64,000 bases of DNA, taken from UBA4660 sp034408895. GTDB lineage: Bacteria > Bacteroidota > Bacteroidia > Flavobacteriales_D > Sanyastnellaceae. The position numbers and the translations under genes are program-made. Location: positions 5,918 through 69,917 of the forward strand of contig JAWXCI010000034.1 of NCBI GenBank assembly GCA_034408895.1, in the 5' to 3' direction. The notes beneath the pieces are model-generated. The model saw only the letters and a program-made list of their open reading frames with translations, was not told where the DNA came from and searched no databases. Shown here piece after piece: positions 9,189-18,229 of this stretch; the first letter of the stretch is position 1; each line of letters begins with the position of its first letter.

Positions 9189-10277
9189 ATGAAGAAACGA
9201 GCCCTTATAACTGGCATAACAGGACAAGATGGTGCATACCTCGCGGAACTCCTTTTGAACAAAGGTTATGAAGTACATGGAGTGAAACGCAGAAGTTCAC
9301 TCTTCAACACCGACCGTATTGATCATCTCTACAGTGATCGTCATGAAAAGGATGTCAAGATGTACTTGCATTACGGAGACCTCACCGACTCTACCAACCT
9401 GATTCGCCTCGTTCAGGAAACAATGCCTGACGAGATTTACAACCTTGCAGCGCAAAGCCATGTGCACGTTTCGTTCGAGACACCGGAGTACACTGCCAAT
9501 GCCGATGCTGTAGGAACGCTCCGCCTGCTTGAAGCAATACGCATCCTGAAACTTGAGATGAAAACAAAATTCTATCAAGCCTCTACCAGTGAGTTGTACG
9601 GACTGGTGCAGGAATCTCCGCAAACGGAAACAACTCCATTCTATCCGCGCAGTCCTTATGGTGTTGCAAAACTTTATGCCTTCTGGATTACCAAAAACTA
9701 TCGTGAAGCTTATGGCATATTCGCCTGCAACGGAATTTTGTTTAACCACGAAAGCCCGATGCGCGGTGAAACTTTTGTATCGAGAAAAATCACACGGGCT
9801 GCTGCAAAAATTTCAGTTGGCTTGCAGGAAAAACTTTATCTCGGCAATCTCGATGCACAGCGCGACTGGGGTCATGCCAAGGATTATGTAGAGGGTATGT
9901 ATCGCATGATGCAGGTTGATGTAGCCGATGATTATGTGCTTGCCACAGGTGTAACAAACAGTGTCAGGAAATTCTGCGAACTTGCTTTTGGTCATGCTGG
10001 AATTAAACTTGAATGGAAGGGTAGCGGTGCTGATGAAAAAGGTGTGGATTCAAAATCTGGTAAGACACTTATTGAAATAGATACCAAGTATTTCCGCCCG
10101 ACTGAAGTGGACATGCTCATTGGTGATTCCACTAAGGCAAAAAATGAATTGGGATGGCAACCCCTACATACTTTCGAACAATTGGTGGAGGAAATGGTGA
10201 AGACAGATCTCGAACTTTTCACCCGCGACCGCTACCTGATAGATGGCGGACACAAGGTGATGAATTACCATGAGTAA
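9189..10277 (+). CDS. gmd: GDP-mannose 4,6-dehydratase
   Basis: A 362-residue extended SDR. The NADP-binding motif GITGQDG lies at residues 9-15 and the catalytic Tyr157-xxx-Lys161 at SPYGVAK. Long stretches are characteristic of Gmd (GVKRRSSLFNTDRIDHLY, NHESPMRGETFVSRKI, QRDWGHAKDYVEGMYRM). It converts GDP-D-mannose to GDP-4-keto-6-deoxymannose, the precursor of GDP-fucose and related deoxysugars for surface glycans. The usual partner (fcl or another reductase) is not adjacent; downstream is an unrelated helicase gene. Confidence 0.95.
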   Translation: MKKRALITGITGQDGAYLAELLLNKGYEVHGVKRRSSLFNTDRIDHLYSDRHEKDVKMYLHYGDLTDSTNLIRLVQETMPDEIYNLAAQSHVHVSFETPEYTANADAVGTLRLLEAIRILKLEMKTKFYQASTSELYGLVQESPQTETTPFYPRSPYGVAKLYAFWITKNYREAYGIFACNGILFNHESPMRGETFVSRKITRAAAKISVGLQEKLYLGNLDAQRDWGHAKDYVEGMYRMMQVDVADDYVLATGVTNSVRKFCELAFGHAGIKLEWKGSGADEKGVDSKSGKTLIEIDTKYFRPTEVDMLIGDSTKAKNELGWQPLHTFEQLVEEMVKTDLELFTRDRYLIDGGHKVMNYHE

Positions 10278-10392
10278 TCTCATTCCGAAATTTCAGGACA
10301 AAGAAGCTAAGGATTTATCTCTGCTTATTGCCGCACCATCAGTGTGTTTTTCTCTTAGTATTTATTAGCGCCTACGCGACTTTTTGTGAGAC

Positions 10393-13300
10393 ATGAATAC
10401 CGAACCAACACTAAAAGTCCTCAAAGCTTCTGCGGGAAGTGGGAAAACTTATGCTCTTGTGCGGGAGTACTTGCGGCTTGCACTGGGTTCTAAGAAGACC
10501 GATTACTACCGTCACATTCTCGCCATCACTTTTACAAATGCTGCCGCTACCGAGATGAAAGAGCGGGTGTTGAAACGCCTTAGCGGTTTTGCAGGTGGTG
10601 TTTCCCATCCCGATTTTGACAGGAGTCTTTTTTCTTCGCTTGTTGTTGATCTTAAAATTTCGGAAGATGAACTGCAAGAGCGTGCGGCCTTGGCTTTTGC
10701 CCACATACTCCACAATTATTCCTTGCTCGGAGTATGCACCATTGATTCCTTCACTCACAGATTAATTCGATCCTTTGCGCGCGACCTTCGCCTCAATCCC
10801 GATTTCGCAGTGGAAATAAATGCTGGAGATTTTGTGGAGGAAGTAGTAGATCGTTGTCTCGAGCTTGTGGGAAGCGAACCTCAACTATCAGTTTATCTGG
10901 AGCGCATGGTGCTCGGCCATTTCGAGGAAGAAACTTCATGGAACATTCGCGGCCAACTGGCGGGTTTTGCTAAAAGTCTTATGCAGGAATCATCGCGAGA
11001 GCCATTGAAAGAAAACGAAAAACTTTCGCTGGATGATTTCAGCCGCATTCGGAAAAAATTCTATTCGTTCAATTCCATCTTTGAAAAAAAACTGGAAGAC
11101 CGTTGCAATGATGCCCTGCGGATAATTGATAGCGCAGGACTCACCAACGAAGATTTCAATCGTGGCAACGTCCCCAACTTTTTCAGGAAAATCCTGGATG
11201 GAAAATGGGAGCCTCCCGGCCTTACCATCAGCAACCAGTTGAGCGAAGGTTCGTTCGCAAAAAAATCTTCATCACTTGAATCAAGGCGAAAGCTGGATGC
11301 GGTTTTTCCTGAACTGGCAAAACAAATAGATGAAGTTGCTTCACTGCTGCAAAGTGATGAACGCAGGAAATACGAGTTGAGAAAACTTATTCTTCGGGGA
11401 TTGTACTCAGTTGGGTTGCTCAATGAATTGCAGAGTATCGCACAACAACTTCGCGAGGAAGAAAATCTACTTCTCATTTCCGATTTCCAGAAACTGGTTT
11501 CAGAAATCGTTGTGGACAATCCCGCACCTTTTATCTACGAACGACTAGGCGAGCGCTACAACCATATCCTCTTTGATGAGTTTCAAGACACGAGCGAATT
11601 GCAGTGGGCCAATTTTCTTCCACTCATCGAAAACAGCTTGTCAAAAGGAAAATTCAATTTGCTGGTAGGTGATGCCAAGCAAGCCATTTACCGCTGGCGC
11701 AATGGAAGTGTGGAGCAATTTATTAACCTTCCTGAAATAAGAGCAGATGAAGCGCGGGCTTCACTTCAACCCTTGCTTCGTGCATCGTTCCGACAGGAAG
11801 TGTTGAAAGAAAACTATCGCAGCGCAACGGCCATTGTAGAGTTCAACAACACTATTTATTCAACTTTGAAGGACGGCTTGCGAACATTTTATGCCGTGTA
11901 CGATGACTGCTTCCAGGTTCCACAAAAAGAATGGCAAGGGCTGGTGCGAATTGATAAAAGCATCGGGACGCGCATTGAAGACCGGTTGCCTCACACCCAT
12001 CGTCATATTCTGGACAGGATTAATGATAGCATAGCGGATGGCTTTGTTCCCGGTGACGTTGCGATACTGGTAAGAAGGAAACAACAAAGCACAGCGCTTG
12101 CTCAGTTTCTGGTGGAACAAGGTCTTCGGGTAGAAACAGAAGAAGGTTTTCTGCTTCGAAATTCCCATGCTGTGAATGCGCTGCTCAACTTTCTGCGCAT
12201 CATTAATAATCCTGACGATGAGGCCTCAAAGGTTTTGCTGGCACAATCACTTGCGCAAGTTTTTCCAGCCAGGATTCATGTGGGTGAGAGTTTGAAGAAC
12301 TATGCCTCGGGAATAAAAAAACATTTCCATTTTGATCTGCATTCGTTTCTTGATGAACATTTTCCTGAGTCTAAAAATTTGCTCTATGACAATCGTTCCG
12401 TTTATGATGTTGTTTCGAAAATTATTTCATGCCTGCATCTGGAAGTGGATAGCTATGTGGAATTTTTCCTTCAGCACATTCATGATCAAAGTACACTTCA
12501 TCGCAAATCGCTCGCGCAGTTTCTCGTGTGGTGGAATGAGAGCAGCTACCGGTTGTTTGCAGTGGCCGCAAGTGACCCCCTAGCGGTAAAAGTCATGACC
12601 ATTCACAAATCGAAAGGACTACAGTTCCCTGTGGTCATCTATCCTATGTTCATTTCCAAAGACCCGGGGACTATGATGTGGGTGGAGGCTGCATCAGTGG
12701 ACGATGAATTGAAATTTGGTTACGTGAGTTACACACCAAAAGAGGACACCAGTCTTTCACCCTCTGAATTTGAAGCTGAAAACCACAGGAGGGAATTAGA
12801 TGATCTCAACCTGATGTACGTAGCTACCACAAGGCCGGAAAAAAGATTATACATTATTCATGAAAAAACAAAGCCCGAACAGGTGAATGAACTGGATGCC
12901 GCGATGGACCAGATATTCGATGATTACAACCCGCAAAATGAAAGCTGGCAAATGGGGAGCCGCGAGAAGAATAATGCAGTTTCATCAAACGACAGAACCA
13001 CCGAATTTATCAGGCCATCATTTTCAAACCGCGTATTGAAAGTGCGCTATTCTGCCTTGCAAACCAATAATGAAGTTTTGATTGCTCATCGCCACTTTGG
13101 TATTGTGCTTCATGAACTGATTGCCCATGTGAAATCAGTGAACCACCTGGAAGTGGTGTTGAGCACAATTTCTTTCGCCCAACATAGATTAAACGAAGAA
13201 GAAGTCGGGCAAATGAAATCAATACTTCATTCCATAGTGCATCACCAGAAAATCTCACATTGGTTTCAACCGGGCTTGAATTTAAAAACAGAAGCGGAAT

Positions 13301-13536
13301 TGATAACAGCGGATGGAAGAACTCTTCGCCCCGACCGCATTGTTTTATTCGATAACCACGTTGAGGTAATTGATTTCAAAACCGGTGAACCGCATGAAAA
13401 ACACAAGGAACAGGTGCGTGAGTATGTGCAGTTTCTTCAAGAAATCTCTGAGCGACCTTGTGCTGGTTTTCTGGTTTACACTTATGATGTTGGTGATCCC
13501 GAAACTACCGGAGGCCCTTTTATTGTTGATGTCTGA
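10393..13536 (+). CDS. UvrD-family helicase with C-terminal nuclease domain (AddA/RecB-like)
   Basis: A 1047-residue DNA helicase-nuclease. SF1 motifs appear in order: Walker A ASAGSGKT (about residues 9-16), TFTNAAATEMKER, Walker B LFDEFQDTSELQW (about 390), GDAKQAIYRWRNG, ENYRS, VMTIHKSKGLQFPVV (about 730) and MYVATTRPEKRLY. The C-terminal region (about 895-1047) carries a PD-(D/E)xK nuclease signature: GIVLHELIAH, RPDRIVLF, VIDFKTG with an Asp-x-Lys pair, and a following QVREY. This is the architecture of AddA, which processes double-strand ends for recombination. The AddB partner that such genes usually need is not in the flanking sequence. Confidence 0.88.
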   Translation: MNTEPTLKVLKASAGSGKTYALVREYLRLALGSKKTDYYRHILAITFTNAAATEMKERVLKRLSGFAGGVSHPDFDRSLFSSLVVDLKISEDELQERAALAFAHILHNYSLLGVCTIDSFTHRLIRSFARDLRLNPDFAVEINAGDFVEEVVDRCLELVGSEPQLSVYLERMVLGHFEEETSWNIRGQLAGFAKSLMQESSREPLKENEKLSLDDFSRIRKKFYSFNSIFEKKLEDRCNDALRIIDSAGLTNEDFNRGNVPNFFRKILDGKWEPPGLTISNQLSEGSFAKKSSSLESRRKLDAVFPELAKQIDEVASLLQSDERRKYELRKLILRGLYSVGLLNELQSIAQQLREEENLLLISDFQKLVSEIVVDNPAPFIYERLGERYNHILFDEFQDTSELQWANFLPLIENSLSKGKFNLLVGDAKQAIYRWRNGSVEQFINLPEIRADEARASLQPLLRASFRQEVLKENYRSATAIVEFNNTIYSTLKDGLRTFYAVYDDCFQVPQKEWQGLVRIDKSIGTRIEDRLPHTHRHILDRINDSIADGFVPGDVAILVRRKQQSTALAQFLVEQGLRVETEEGFLLRNSHAVNALLNFLRIINNPDDEASKVLLAQSLAQVFPARIHVGESLKNYASGIKKHFHFDLHSFLDEHFPESKNLLYDNRSVYDVVSKIISCLHLEVDSYVEFFLQHIHDQSTLHRKSLAQFLVWWNESSYRLFAVAASDPLAVKVMTIHKSKGLQFPVVIYPMFISKDPGTMMWVEAASVDDELKFGYVSYTPKEDTSLSPSEFEAENHRRELDDLNLMYVATTRPEKRLYIIHEKTKPEQVNELDAAMDQIFDDYNPQNESWQMGSREKNNAVSSNDRTTEFIRPSFSNRVLKVRYSALQTNNEVLIAHRHFGIVLHELIAHVKSVNHLEVVLSTISFAQHRLNEEEVGQMKSILHSIVHHQKISHWFQPGLNLKTEAELITADGRTLRPDRIVLFDNHVEVIDFKTGEPHEKHKEQVREYVQFLQEISERPCAGFLVYTYDVGDPETTGGPFIVDV

Positions 13537-13736
13537 GTGGTATTAATTCAAACGCGAAGTTTCAATCGGAACGCGCTCCCTCCTCTTGTAAAATCGTTTC
13601 AAGTGAAGACTCCATGTTAGCCTTGTTTGAGATTTTCAAAAAACTTGTAACCCTTTGCTCCCTGTCTCCCGTTAAACGCCTCTGTAAGTTCTCATGTAGA
13701 GATATTAGATAGTTTAATTGTTTTCATTTATTACCG

Positions 13737-13764
13737 AAAGGTCGCCCAGCGGGGCGGCCTTTTT
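13737..13764 (+). terminator. Rho-independent terminator
   Basis: Stem GGTCGCCC / GGGCGGCC with a 4-nt loop (one G-T pair), followed by TTTTT. It lies 200 bp after the AddA-like gene. The 13537-13736 stretch between them shows no gene. Confidence 0.7.
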
Positions 13765-13848
13765 GGTTTTGAATAATTCTCACATTGTCCCAAATAGTTA
13801 TCGGGACGCAAAGCCTCGAGGATTGAGTGCACTTTATTTCTTTGAAAT

Positions 13849-14160
13849 GTGAATTATGAAAGAGGTCTATTGATGGACGGATGCAGGATGCCTGTTGTGA
13901 TTGCAGGGATGTTAAGGGCATGCAACATATATATATGTGGCAGGGTGAGTACGGTGAGCGATGGCTATGATATGAAAGTGATGCGCCTTGATGCTGATTT
14001 GAACATTGATTACAACGTGAACTTTGATGGGTATGGGGAAGATGATATGGCCAATGCGCTTGATCTTGATGAGGACAAGAATGCATACCTGACGGGGTAC
14101 TACACCAACCTGAATAACAACAAAGTGTTGGTGGTGATGAAGCCTGCGATCCACCAACAA
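13849..14160 (+). pseudogene. Fragment of an SBBP-type beta-propeller secreted protein
   Basis: An open frame reads through IYICGRVSTVSDGYDMKVMRLDADLN and YGEDDMANALDLDEDKNAYLTGYYT. This is the spacing and wording of SBBP repeats (GxDxxxxxLDxxGNxYxTGY) in secreted beta-propeller proteins. It has no signal peptide, no full propeller and no stop of its own: after about 14140 the sequence switches to homology with the TolB-like lipoproteins downstream, in a different reading frame. It is most likely an internal piece of a larger gene brought here by recombination. Some 30 extra residues of frame run past the join but look like noise. Confidence 0.55.
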
Positions 14161-14882
14161 GCACCTGCGAAAAGCTGGAAGTTTATGATATGGAAACTGG
14201 TGAAACCACTACGCTCATTAGTTCCGGCCTATTTGGGCATGAACCGAAATGGAGCAGGAACGGGTGGATAGTTTTCATCAATGGAACCAATGTGTGGAAA
14301 ATAAAACCGGATGGCAGCGAATTGACTCAATTATCCTTTACGGGTGGTTGTGGGTATGTGGAGCCAAGTTATGACGGTAATAGCTTTTACTACCGTTATC
14401 AAATCCCGGGAACGTTTCACGGGTTTATTGCAGATTTTGATGGACTAATTCAGGACACCATACCTAACATGGGTACAGCATCATGGGGCAAAAACAATGT
14501 TTACGCTATTGCCGGGTTCAATGACATTCGGCAATATTCCGATGCCAATCCGGGATATGTTACTCTTCTTGAATGGGAGGAAGGCCCTGGTTGTCAAGTA
14601 CAGGATGTGCAATGGAATAACCCTAGGCAGCTCATTTATTTTTCCAAATATCTCAACGGATTGTATCAATACGATTATTTGAACAAAACAGTGATTCAGA
14701 TAAAAGACAGTTGGACGTCCAATTGGTACCAGGCTCTTTCATGTTCAGATGATGGCACCCAAATCCTTTTCCAGAAGGTTCAATCGAAAGTTCAAAATCA
14801 GGTGCAACTGGTAACCAAGTCTGAAATCTGGCTCATGGATGCGAATGGGTGTAATGAGAGGAGGATACTACCGGAACTGTAA
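14160..14882 (+). pseudogene. 5'-truncated copy of the tandem TolB-like propeller lipoprotein
   Basis: The frame giving KLEVYDMETGETTTLISSG, then EPKWSRNGWIVFINGTNVWKIKPDGSELTQLS and ending EIWLMDANGCNERRILPEL matches the C-terminal three quarters of the two intact genes that follow. Their signal peptide, lipobox and first blade are missing and are replaced by the SBBP fragment in another frame. The longest ATG-started frame begins at 14190 (230 residues) and lacks any export signal. The 3' end and the 13-nt gap to the next gene are nearly identical to the boundary between the two intact copies, so this was once a full array member. Residual expression as a cytoplasmic protein is possible but unlikely to be functional. 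Confidence 0.65.
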
Positions 14883-14895
14883 AGTTCATCAAACT

Positions 14896-15858
14896 ATGAA
14901 GTGGCTTCTGTCTGTCTCTATTCCTGTATTGCTTCTTGATGGCTGCCAGCATGAAAATCTGATTGCTGATGAGGGTGCAAGGGATTGCACCCTCATAGCA
15001 GACACCTGCCGCACTTTAGTGGTTCCTAATTCTCCTATTGGCGGTTCGGCACTGGATACTGGAACTCACTACATGCGCCCATGTTTCAATCCAATGAACT
15101 CTGAAGAATTTGTTTTCATCCAACCGGGAAGTTTTTTGGATGAAATGATGGTGTACAATATGAATGATGGGGAATTCAACACTATCGTAACAGGCTTTAA
15201 CCTAACCTCACAACCCAAATGGAGCGTAAAGGGATGGATTGCATTTTGGACTCCGGATTGGAATGTCTGGATTGTAAAAAGTAACGGTGATAGCCTTACG
15301 CAGATCACCAATGAAAATTTGGACCGTTATCCCGAATGGTCGCCCGATGGTGAATGTCTGTTCTACAAAAGAACAACTGAACCGACTGTTCAGTGTGGTT
15401 TGTTGTGGAGTATTGAAACCCATTCTATTGTTGATACTATAAGGGCTTATGGTGAAATGAACTGGAATTCGGAATACAATATTTGTAATGAAGGACATAG
15501 TAGAATAAAAGTATATAGTATGAGGATAGATGAATTACTTGGAGAAGCAACCTTCACGGGTGATGGTGGCGAAAGTCACTTAATAGATGCGCAGTGGTTT
15601 CCTGACAACGAAAACATTGTTTGCACTTTGTGGCACAATGGAATTGTTGTGGTCAACACAACCGACTTTTCGCAAACGCGCATTAAGGAGTCTTGTGCAA
15701 GCCGTTACTATAATGATGTATCCGTTTCTGCTTTGGGAGAAGTGCTTGTTGAAAAGGTTAGCGCACGGGCTGGTGTTGTTGATATACTTGAAAAACACGA
15801 AATCTGGCTAATGGATTCCAATGGTTGTAATGAGAGGAGGATACTGCCGGTGGAGTAA
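14896..15858 (+). CDS. TolB-like beta-propeller lipoprotein (tandem paralogue 2)
   Basis: A 320-residue protein starting MKWLLSVSIPVLLLDGCQ, a lipoprotein signal with the lipobox Cys at 18. The mature chain has PD40/TolB-like blades (QPKWSVKGWIAFWTPDWNVWIVKSNGDSLTQI, RYPEWSPDGECLFYKR). It ends with the family signature EIWLMDSNGCNERRILPVE. An ATG at 14839 in the same frame would add 19 residues before the signal peptide and overlap the upstream copy, so 14896 is preferred. The role is unknown; such propellers usually bind peptides or glycans at the membrane. It is one of three tandem copies with conserved spacers. Confidence 0.75.
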   Translation: MKWLLSVSIPVLLLDGCQHENLIADEGARDCTLIADTCRTLVVPNSPIGGSALDTGTHYMRPCFNPMNSEEFVFIQPGSFLDEMMVYNMNDGEFNTIVTGFNLTSQPKWSVKGWIAFWTPDWNVWIVKSNGDSLTQITNENLDRYPEWSPDGECLFYKRTTEPTVQCGLLWSIETHSIVDTIRAYGEMNWNSEYNICNEGHSRIKVYSMRIDELLGEATFTGDGGESHLIDAQWFPDNENIVCTLWHNGIVVVNTTDFSQTRIKESCASRYYNDVSVSALGEVLVEKVSARAGVVDILEKHEIWLMDSNGCNERRILPVE

Positions 15859-15870
15859 ATTCATCAAACA

Positions 15871-16842
15871 ATGAAAAAGTTTTTTGCCCTCAGTTTGTTT
15901 TCTGCACTCCTGTTGCCTTCGTGCAAGAAGGCACAGGAGGCGGTTTCCGGTGAACAATTTTACTGCACCCGGATTGCGGAATGTGTATATGATACCCTTG
16001 GCCAACAGCCTATGATAGGGTGGAACTGGGATATGCAGGGGAACTGGCATTATAAAGCACCTTGTTTCAATCCGAGCAATGCATCCCAGTTTGTTTACCT
16101 AAGGAAAGGTTTCGAAGATGGTATCGCTGTAAGTCTTCAGACATTCGATATGTCAACGAAAGAAACTACTGTTCTTGTTGAAGGCTTGCACATCATCAAC
16201 CAGCCGTTATGGAGTAAAAAGGACTGGATACTTTTTACCACCTTGAGTCACCAGCTCTACAAAGTGAAGGCGAATGGGGACAGCCTTACTCAATTGACGC
16301 AGACAGGGTCTGATCAAGTGCCAAGTTGGGATCCTGATGGAGAGCGCATTGTGCGAAAACACAATGATGGATGGGGTAATAGCTGCATAATTCTGTCGGA
16401 TGAAAATTTGCAGGCTATTGACACGCTTACCACAATTTGGGAGAACTGCTGGTTTACCAATGATAAAATAATTACTGCATCGGGTGGATATGTCGGAATG
16501 TTAGACATCCACACTAATCAAAAAAACACATTGCTTCAATGGCCTAATGAAGAAGGGCAGATTGTTGGAATTGCCATTGATCGCAACAGCCATAACTTCT
16601 ATTACTCTTTATATCACAAAGGATTGTATGTGTACAATTTGAACAGCAAGGAAGTGATCCAGCTAAAGGACAGTTGTGAAGCTTGCTGGTATAATGCTCT
16701 TAGTTGTTCATCCCAACAAAGTATTTTGGCTGAGCGGGAAACCTGGACCCAGGTAAACTCGTGGACTCTAGATGTAACTACTGAAATCTGGTTGATGGAT
16801 GCAAATGGCTGTAATGAAAGAAGGATACTGCCGGTGGAGTAA
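15871..16842 (+). CDS. TolB-like beta-propeller lipoprotein (tandem paralogue 3)
   Basis: A 323-residue lipoprotein: MKKFFALSLFSALLLPSCKK with Cys18 at the cleavage site. It shares the PD40-like blades (NQPLWSKKDWILFTTLSHQLYKVKANGDSLTQL, VPSWDPDGERIV) and the C-terminal signature EIWLMDANGCNERRILPVE with paralogue 2 and the truncated first copy. Conserved cysteines near the start (YCTRIAEC) and in the segment CFNP are shared with paralogue 2 and may form disulfides. It follows paralogue 2 by 12 nt. No known family function was recognised. Confidence 0.75.
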   Translation: MKKFFALSLFSALLLPSCKKAQEAVSGEQFYCTRIAECVYDTLGQQPMIGWNWDMQGNWHYKAPCFNPSNASQFVYLRKGFEDGIAVSLQTFDMSTKETTVLVEGLHIINQPLWSKKDWILFTTLSHQLYKVKANGDSLTQLTQTGSDQVPSWDPDGERIVRKHNDGWGNSCIILSDENLQAIDTLTTIWENCWFTNDKIITASGGYVGMLDIHTNQKNTLLQWPNEEGQIVGIAIDRNSHNFYYSLYHKGLYVYNLNSKEVIQLKDSCEACWYNALSCSSQQSILAERETWTQVNSWTLDVTTEIWLMDANGCNERRILPVE

Positions 16843-16908
16843 GATGCATTGATGAAATTTCATCCAATTTATTTACAACGAAACCGAAGTATGAAATATG
16901 AAAGCGGT

Positions 16909-16943
16909 CTAAAACTGTTGGGCTGACCCACATCAAGTTTTAG
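16909..16943. other. Strong imperfect hairpin in intergenic region
   Basis: CTAAAACT pairs perfectly with AGTTTTAG, and inside it TGGG pairs with CCCA around a CTGA loop; the two helices are separated by a GT / CATCA internal loop. It lies between the lipoprotein array and the redoxin gene. It is not followed by a T-run, so it is not a simple terminator. Confidence 0.4.
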
Positions 16944-16964
16944 CGTTAAAACTCCCTATTGACT

Positions 16965-16978
16965 TTCCAGTACTGGAA
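16965..16978. promoter_or_regulatory. Operator-like palindrome before redoxin gene
   Basis: TTCCAGTACTGGAA is a perfect 14-bp palindrome 53 bp before the ATG at 17032. A weak -7-like CACTTTTG follows at 16988-16995. A repressor or activator site is inferred only from symmetry and position. Confidence 0.35.
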
Positions 16979-17031
16979 GTAATGCTTCACTTTTGCCGTC
17001 CAACAAAATTCAAGTCAAACAAATTTAAATT

Positions 17032-17685
17032 ATGATGAAAAGAAAAACATTATTTGCGGGTGCCCTGGCACTGCTGGTGGTGCTTGCAGCATTCACCGCA
17101 CAATCTCAAACGGCAATTGAAACTCTTGCTATAGGTGCAGCAGCTCCAAAAGCGGATGTGAAAATGCAATCCACTAAGGGCGCGGAGTTGTCGCTGAACG
17201 ATGCCCGGCAGCAAAACGGATTGCTTGTGGTTTTTTCTTGCAACACGTGTCCGTTTGTGGTGGGTGATGCCGAGGGTACTACTGGCTGGGAAGGCCGCTA
17301 CATGGAATTGAACCGCATGGCAGCAGGAAAAAACATGGGCATGGTGCTGGTAAATTCCAACGAAGCGAAGCGCGAAAAGGGGGACAACCTGGAGGACATG
17401 AGAATGCGCGCAACAGAACATGGTTTCAGCCAAATGAATTATGTGCTGGACAAAAACTCGGACCTGGCTAATGCATTTGGAGCAAGAACCACCCCGCACG
17501 TTTTCCTGTTCGATAAAGACATGAAACTGGTTTACCGTGGTGCTATTGATGACAACGTGGACAATCCCAATGCTGTAAAGGCCACCTATCTGAAAGATGC
17601 TATGGGCAATTTAGCAAGTGGCAAACCTGTGAACCCGAATGATACCAAACCTGTGGGTTGCAGTATCAAGCGAGTGGTTCAATAA
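17032..17685 (+). CDS. Exported thioredoxin-like / redoxin-domain protein
   Basis: A 217-residue protein with a signal peptide (MKRKTLFAGALALLVVLAAFTAQSQ). It has a thioredoxin-fold AhpC/TSA-type core: GAAAPKADVKMQSTKGAELSLND, then LLVVFSCNTCPFVVG (a CNTC redox-type site at about residues 75-78), and further on TTPHVFLFDKDMKLVYRGAIDDN. This subfamily (CxxCPFV) is common in Bacteroidota and is thought to reduce or protect envelope thiols, though the partner is unknown. ATG occurs twice (17032 and 17035). A bidirectional-looking terminator follows. Confidence 0.85.
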   Translation: MMKRKTLFAGALALLVVLAAFTAQSQTAIETLAIGAAAPKADVKMQSTKGAELSLNDARQQNGLLVVFSCNTCPFVVGDAEGTTGWEGRYMELNRMAAGKNMGMVLVNSNEAKREKGDNLEDMRMRATEHGFSQMNYVLDKNSDLANAFGARTTPHVFLFDKDMKLVYRGAIDDNVDNPNAVKATYLKDAMGNLASGKPVNPNDTKPVGCSIKRVVQ

Positions 17686-17706
17686 AAAGGAAATTGATTC
17701 GATTCT

Positions 17707-17745
17707 AAAGGCTGGACGGGATAACTGTTCAGCCTTTTTCTTTTT
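17707..17745. terminator. Terminator between redoxin and TM2 genes
   Basis: AAAGGCTG and CAGCCTTT arms enclose about 15 nt and are followed by TTTCTTTTTT. It serves the plus-strand redoxin gene and overlaps the 3' end of the minus-strand TM2 gene. Confidence 0.6.
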
Positions 17746-18169
17746 TGCGACTTTCGTTTCCGGCCCACATAAAAATTCCAGGATTGTTTTGAAAGCGGGA
17801 AATGTCTTTTGAAAATAGGAGGAAGCCCAGGTCAATTACCCACAAAGCCATTCCTCCGCCAAGGGTTAGCGTGTAGAAAACAGGTACTTTAACATCGGTG
17901 CCCAGGTAGATGCGGTGCATTCCAAATACACCAAGGGTTACGTTAAGCACGATGGCAACGAGCCGGGGATTTTCAGTAGCTGTAGAATCCGCATCCTCTT
18001 TGAGATCGCCTTTCCACACGAAGGAATTTTCATCCACCTGGGCGAAAAATATTTTTCCTACTTTGCTATCGGGCTTTACGCGATCCCGAAAGCGATCGGG
18101 AGTTTTTTGGGCTGATAGCGTGGGCGAAAAAACCAAGAGTATAATAGCAATCAGTAAGCTGCGCATCAT
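17729..18169 (-). CDS. TM2 domain-containing membrane protein
   Basis: A 146-residue protein starting MMRSLLIAIILLVFSPTLSAQ (signal peptide). The C-terminal half is a TM2 domain: RLVAIVLNVTLGVFGMHRIYLGT, then VFYTLTLGGGMALWVIDLGFLLF. In this family the two helices joined by a short GxHRxYLG turn sit in the membrane; function is unknown. A palindrome-like stretch at about 18066-18104 (CCCGAAAGCGATCGGG and CTATCGGG) falls in its coding region (PDRFRDRVKPDSK), suggesting a repeat has been absorbed there. The longer frame to 18289 is not used because the Met pair at 18169/18166 begins a clear signal peptide. Confidence 0.75.
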   Translation of the reverse strand: MMRSLLIAIILLVFSPTLSAQKTPDRFRDRVKPDSKVGKIFFAQVDENSFVWKGDLKEDADSTATENPRLVAIVLNVTLGVFGMHRIYLGTDVKVPVFYTLTLGGGMALWVIDLGFLLFSKDISRFQNNPGIFMWAGNESRKKEKG

Positions 18170-18196
18170 GCCGCGAAAGTGCAGCTTTTCTGCAAA

Positions 18197-18229
18197 AACA
18201 AAAAACCCTTTCCGCAGGGAAGGTTTTTC
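18197..18229 (-). terminator. Terminator after queA (or leader hairpin of the TM2 gene)
   Basis: On the minus strand CCTTCCC-TGC-GGAAAGG is followed by TTTTTTGTTTTT, a good intrinsic terminator 35 bp after queA. A perfect -7 box, TACGTTTG (minus strand, 18241-18248), lies upstream of the hairpin. If that promoter drives the TM2 gene, the hairpin would sit in its leader like an attenuator. Confidence 0.55.
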
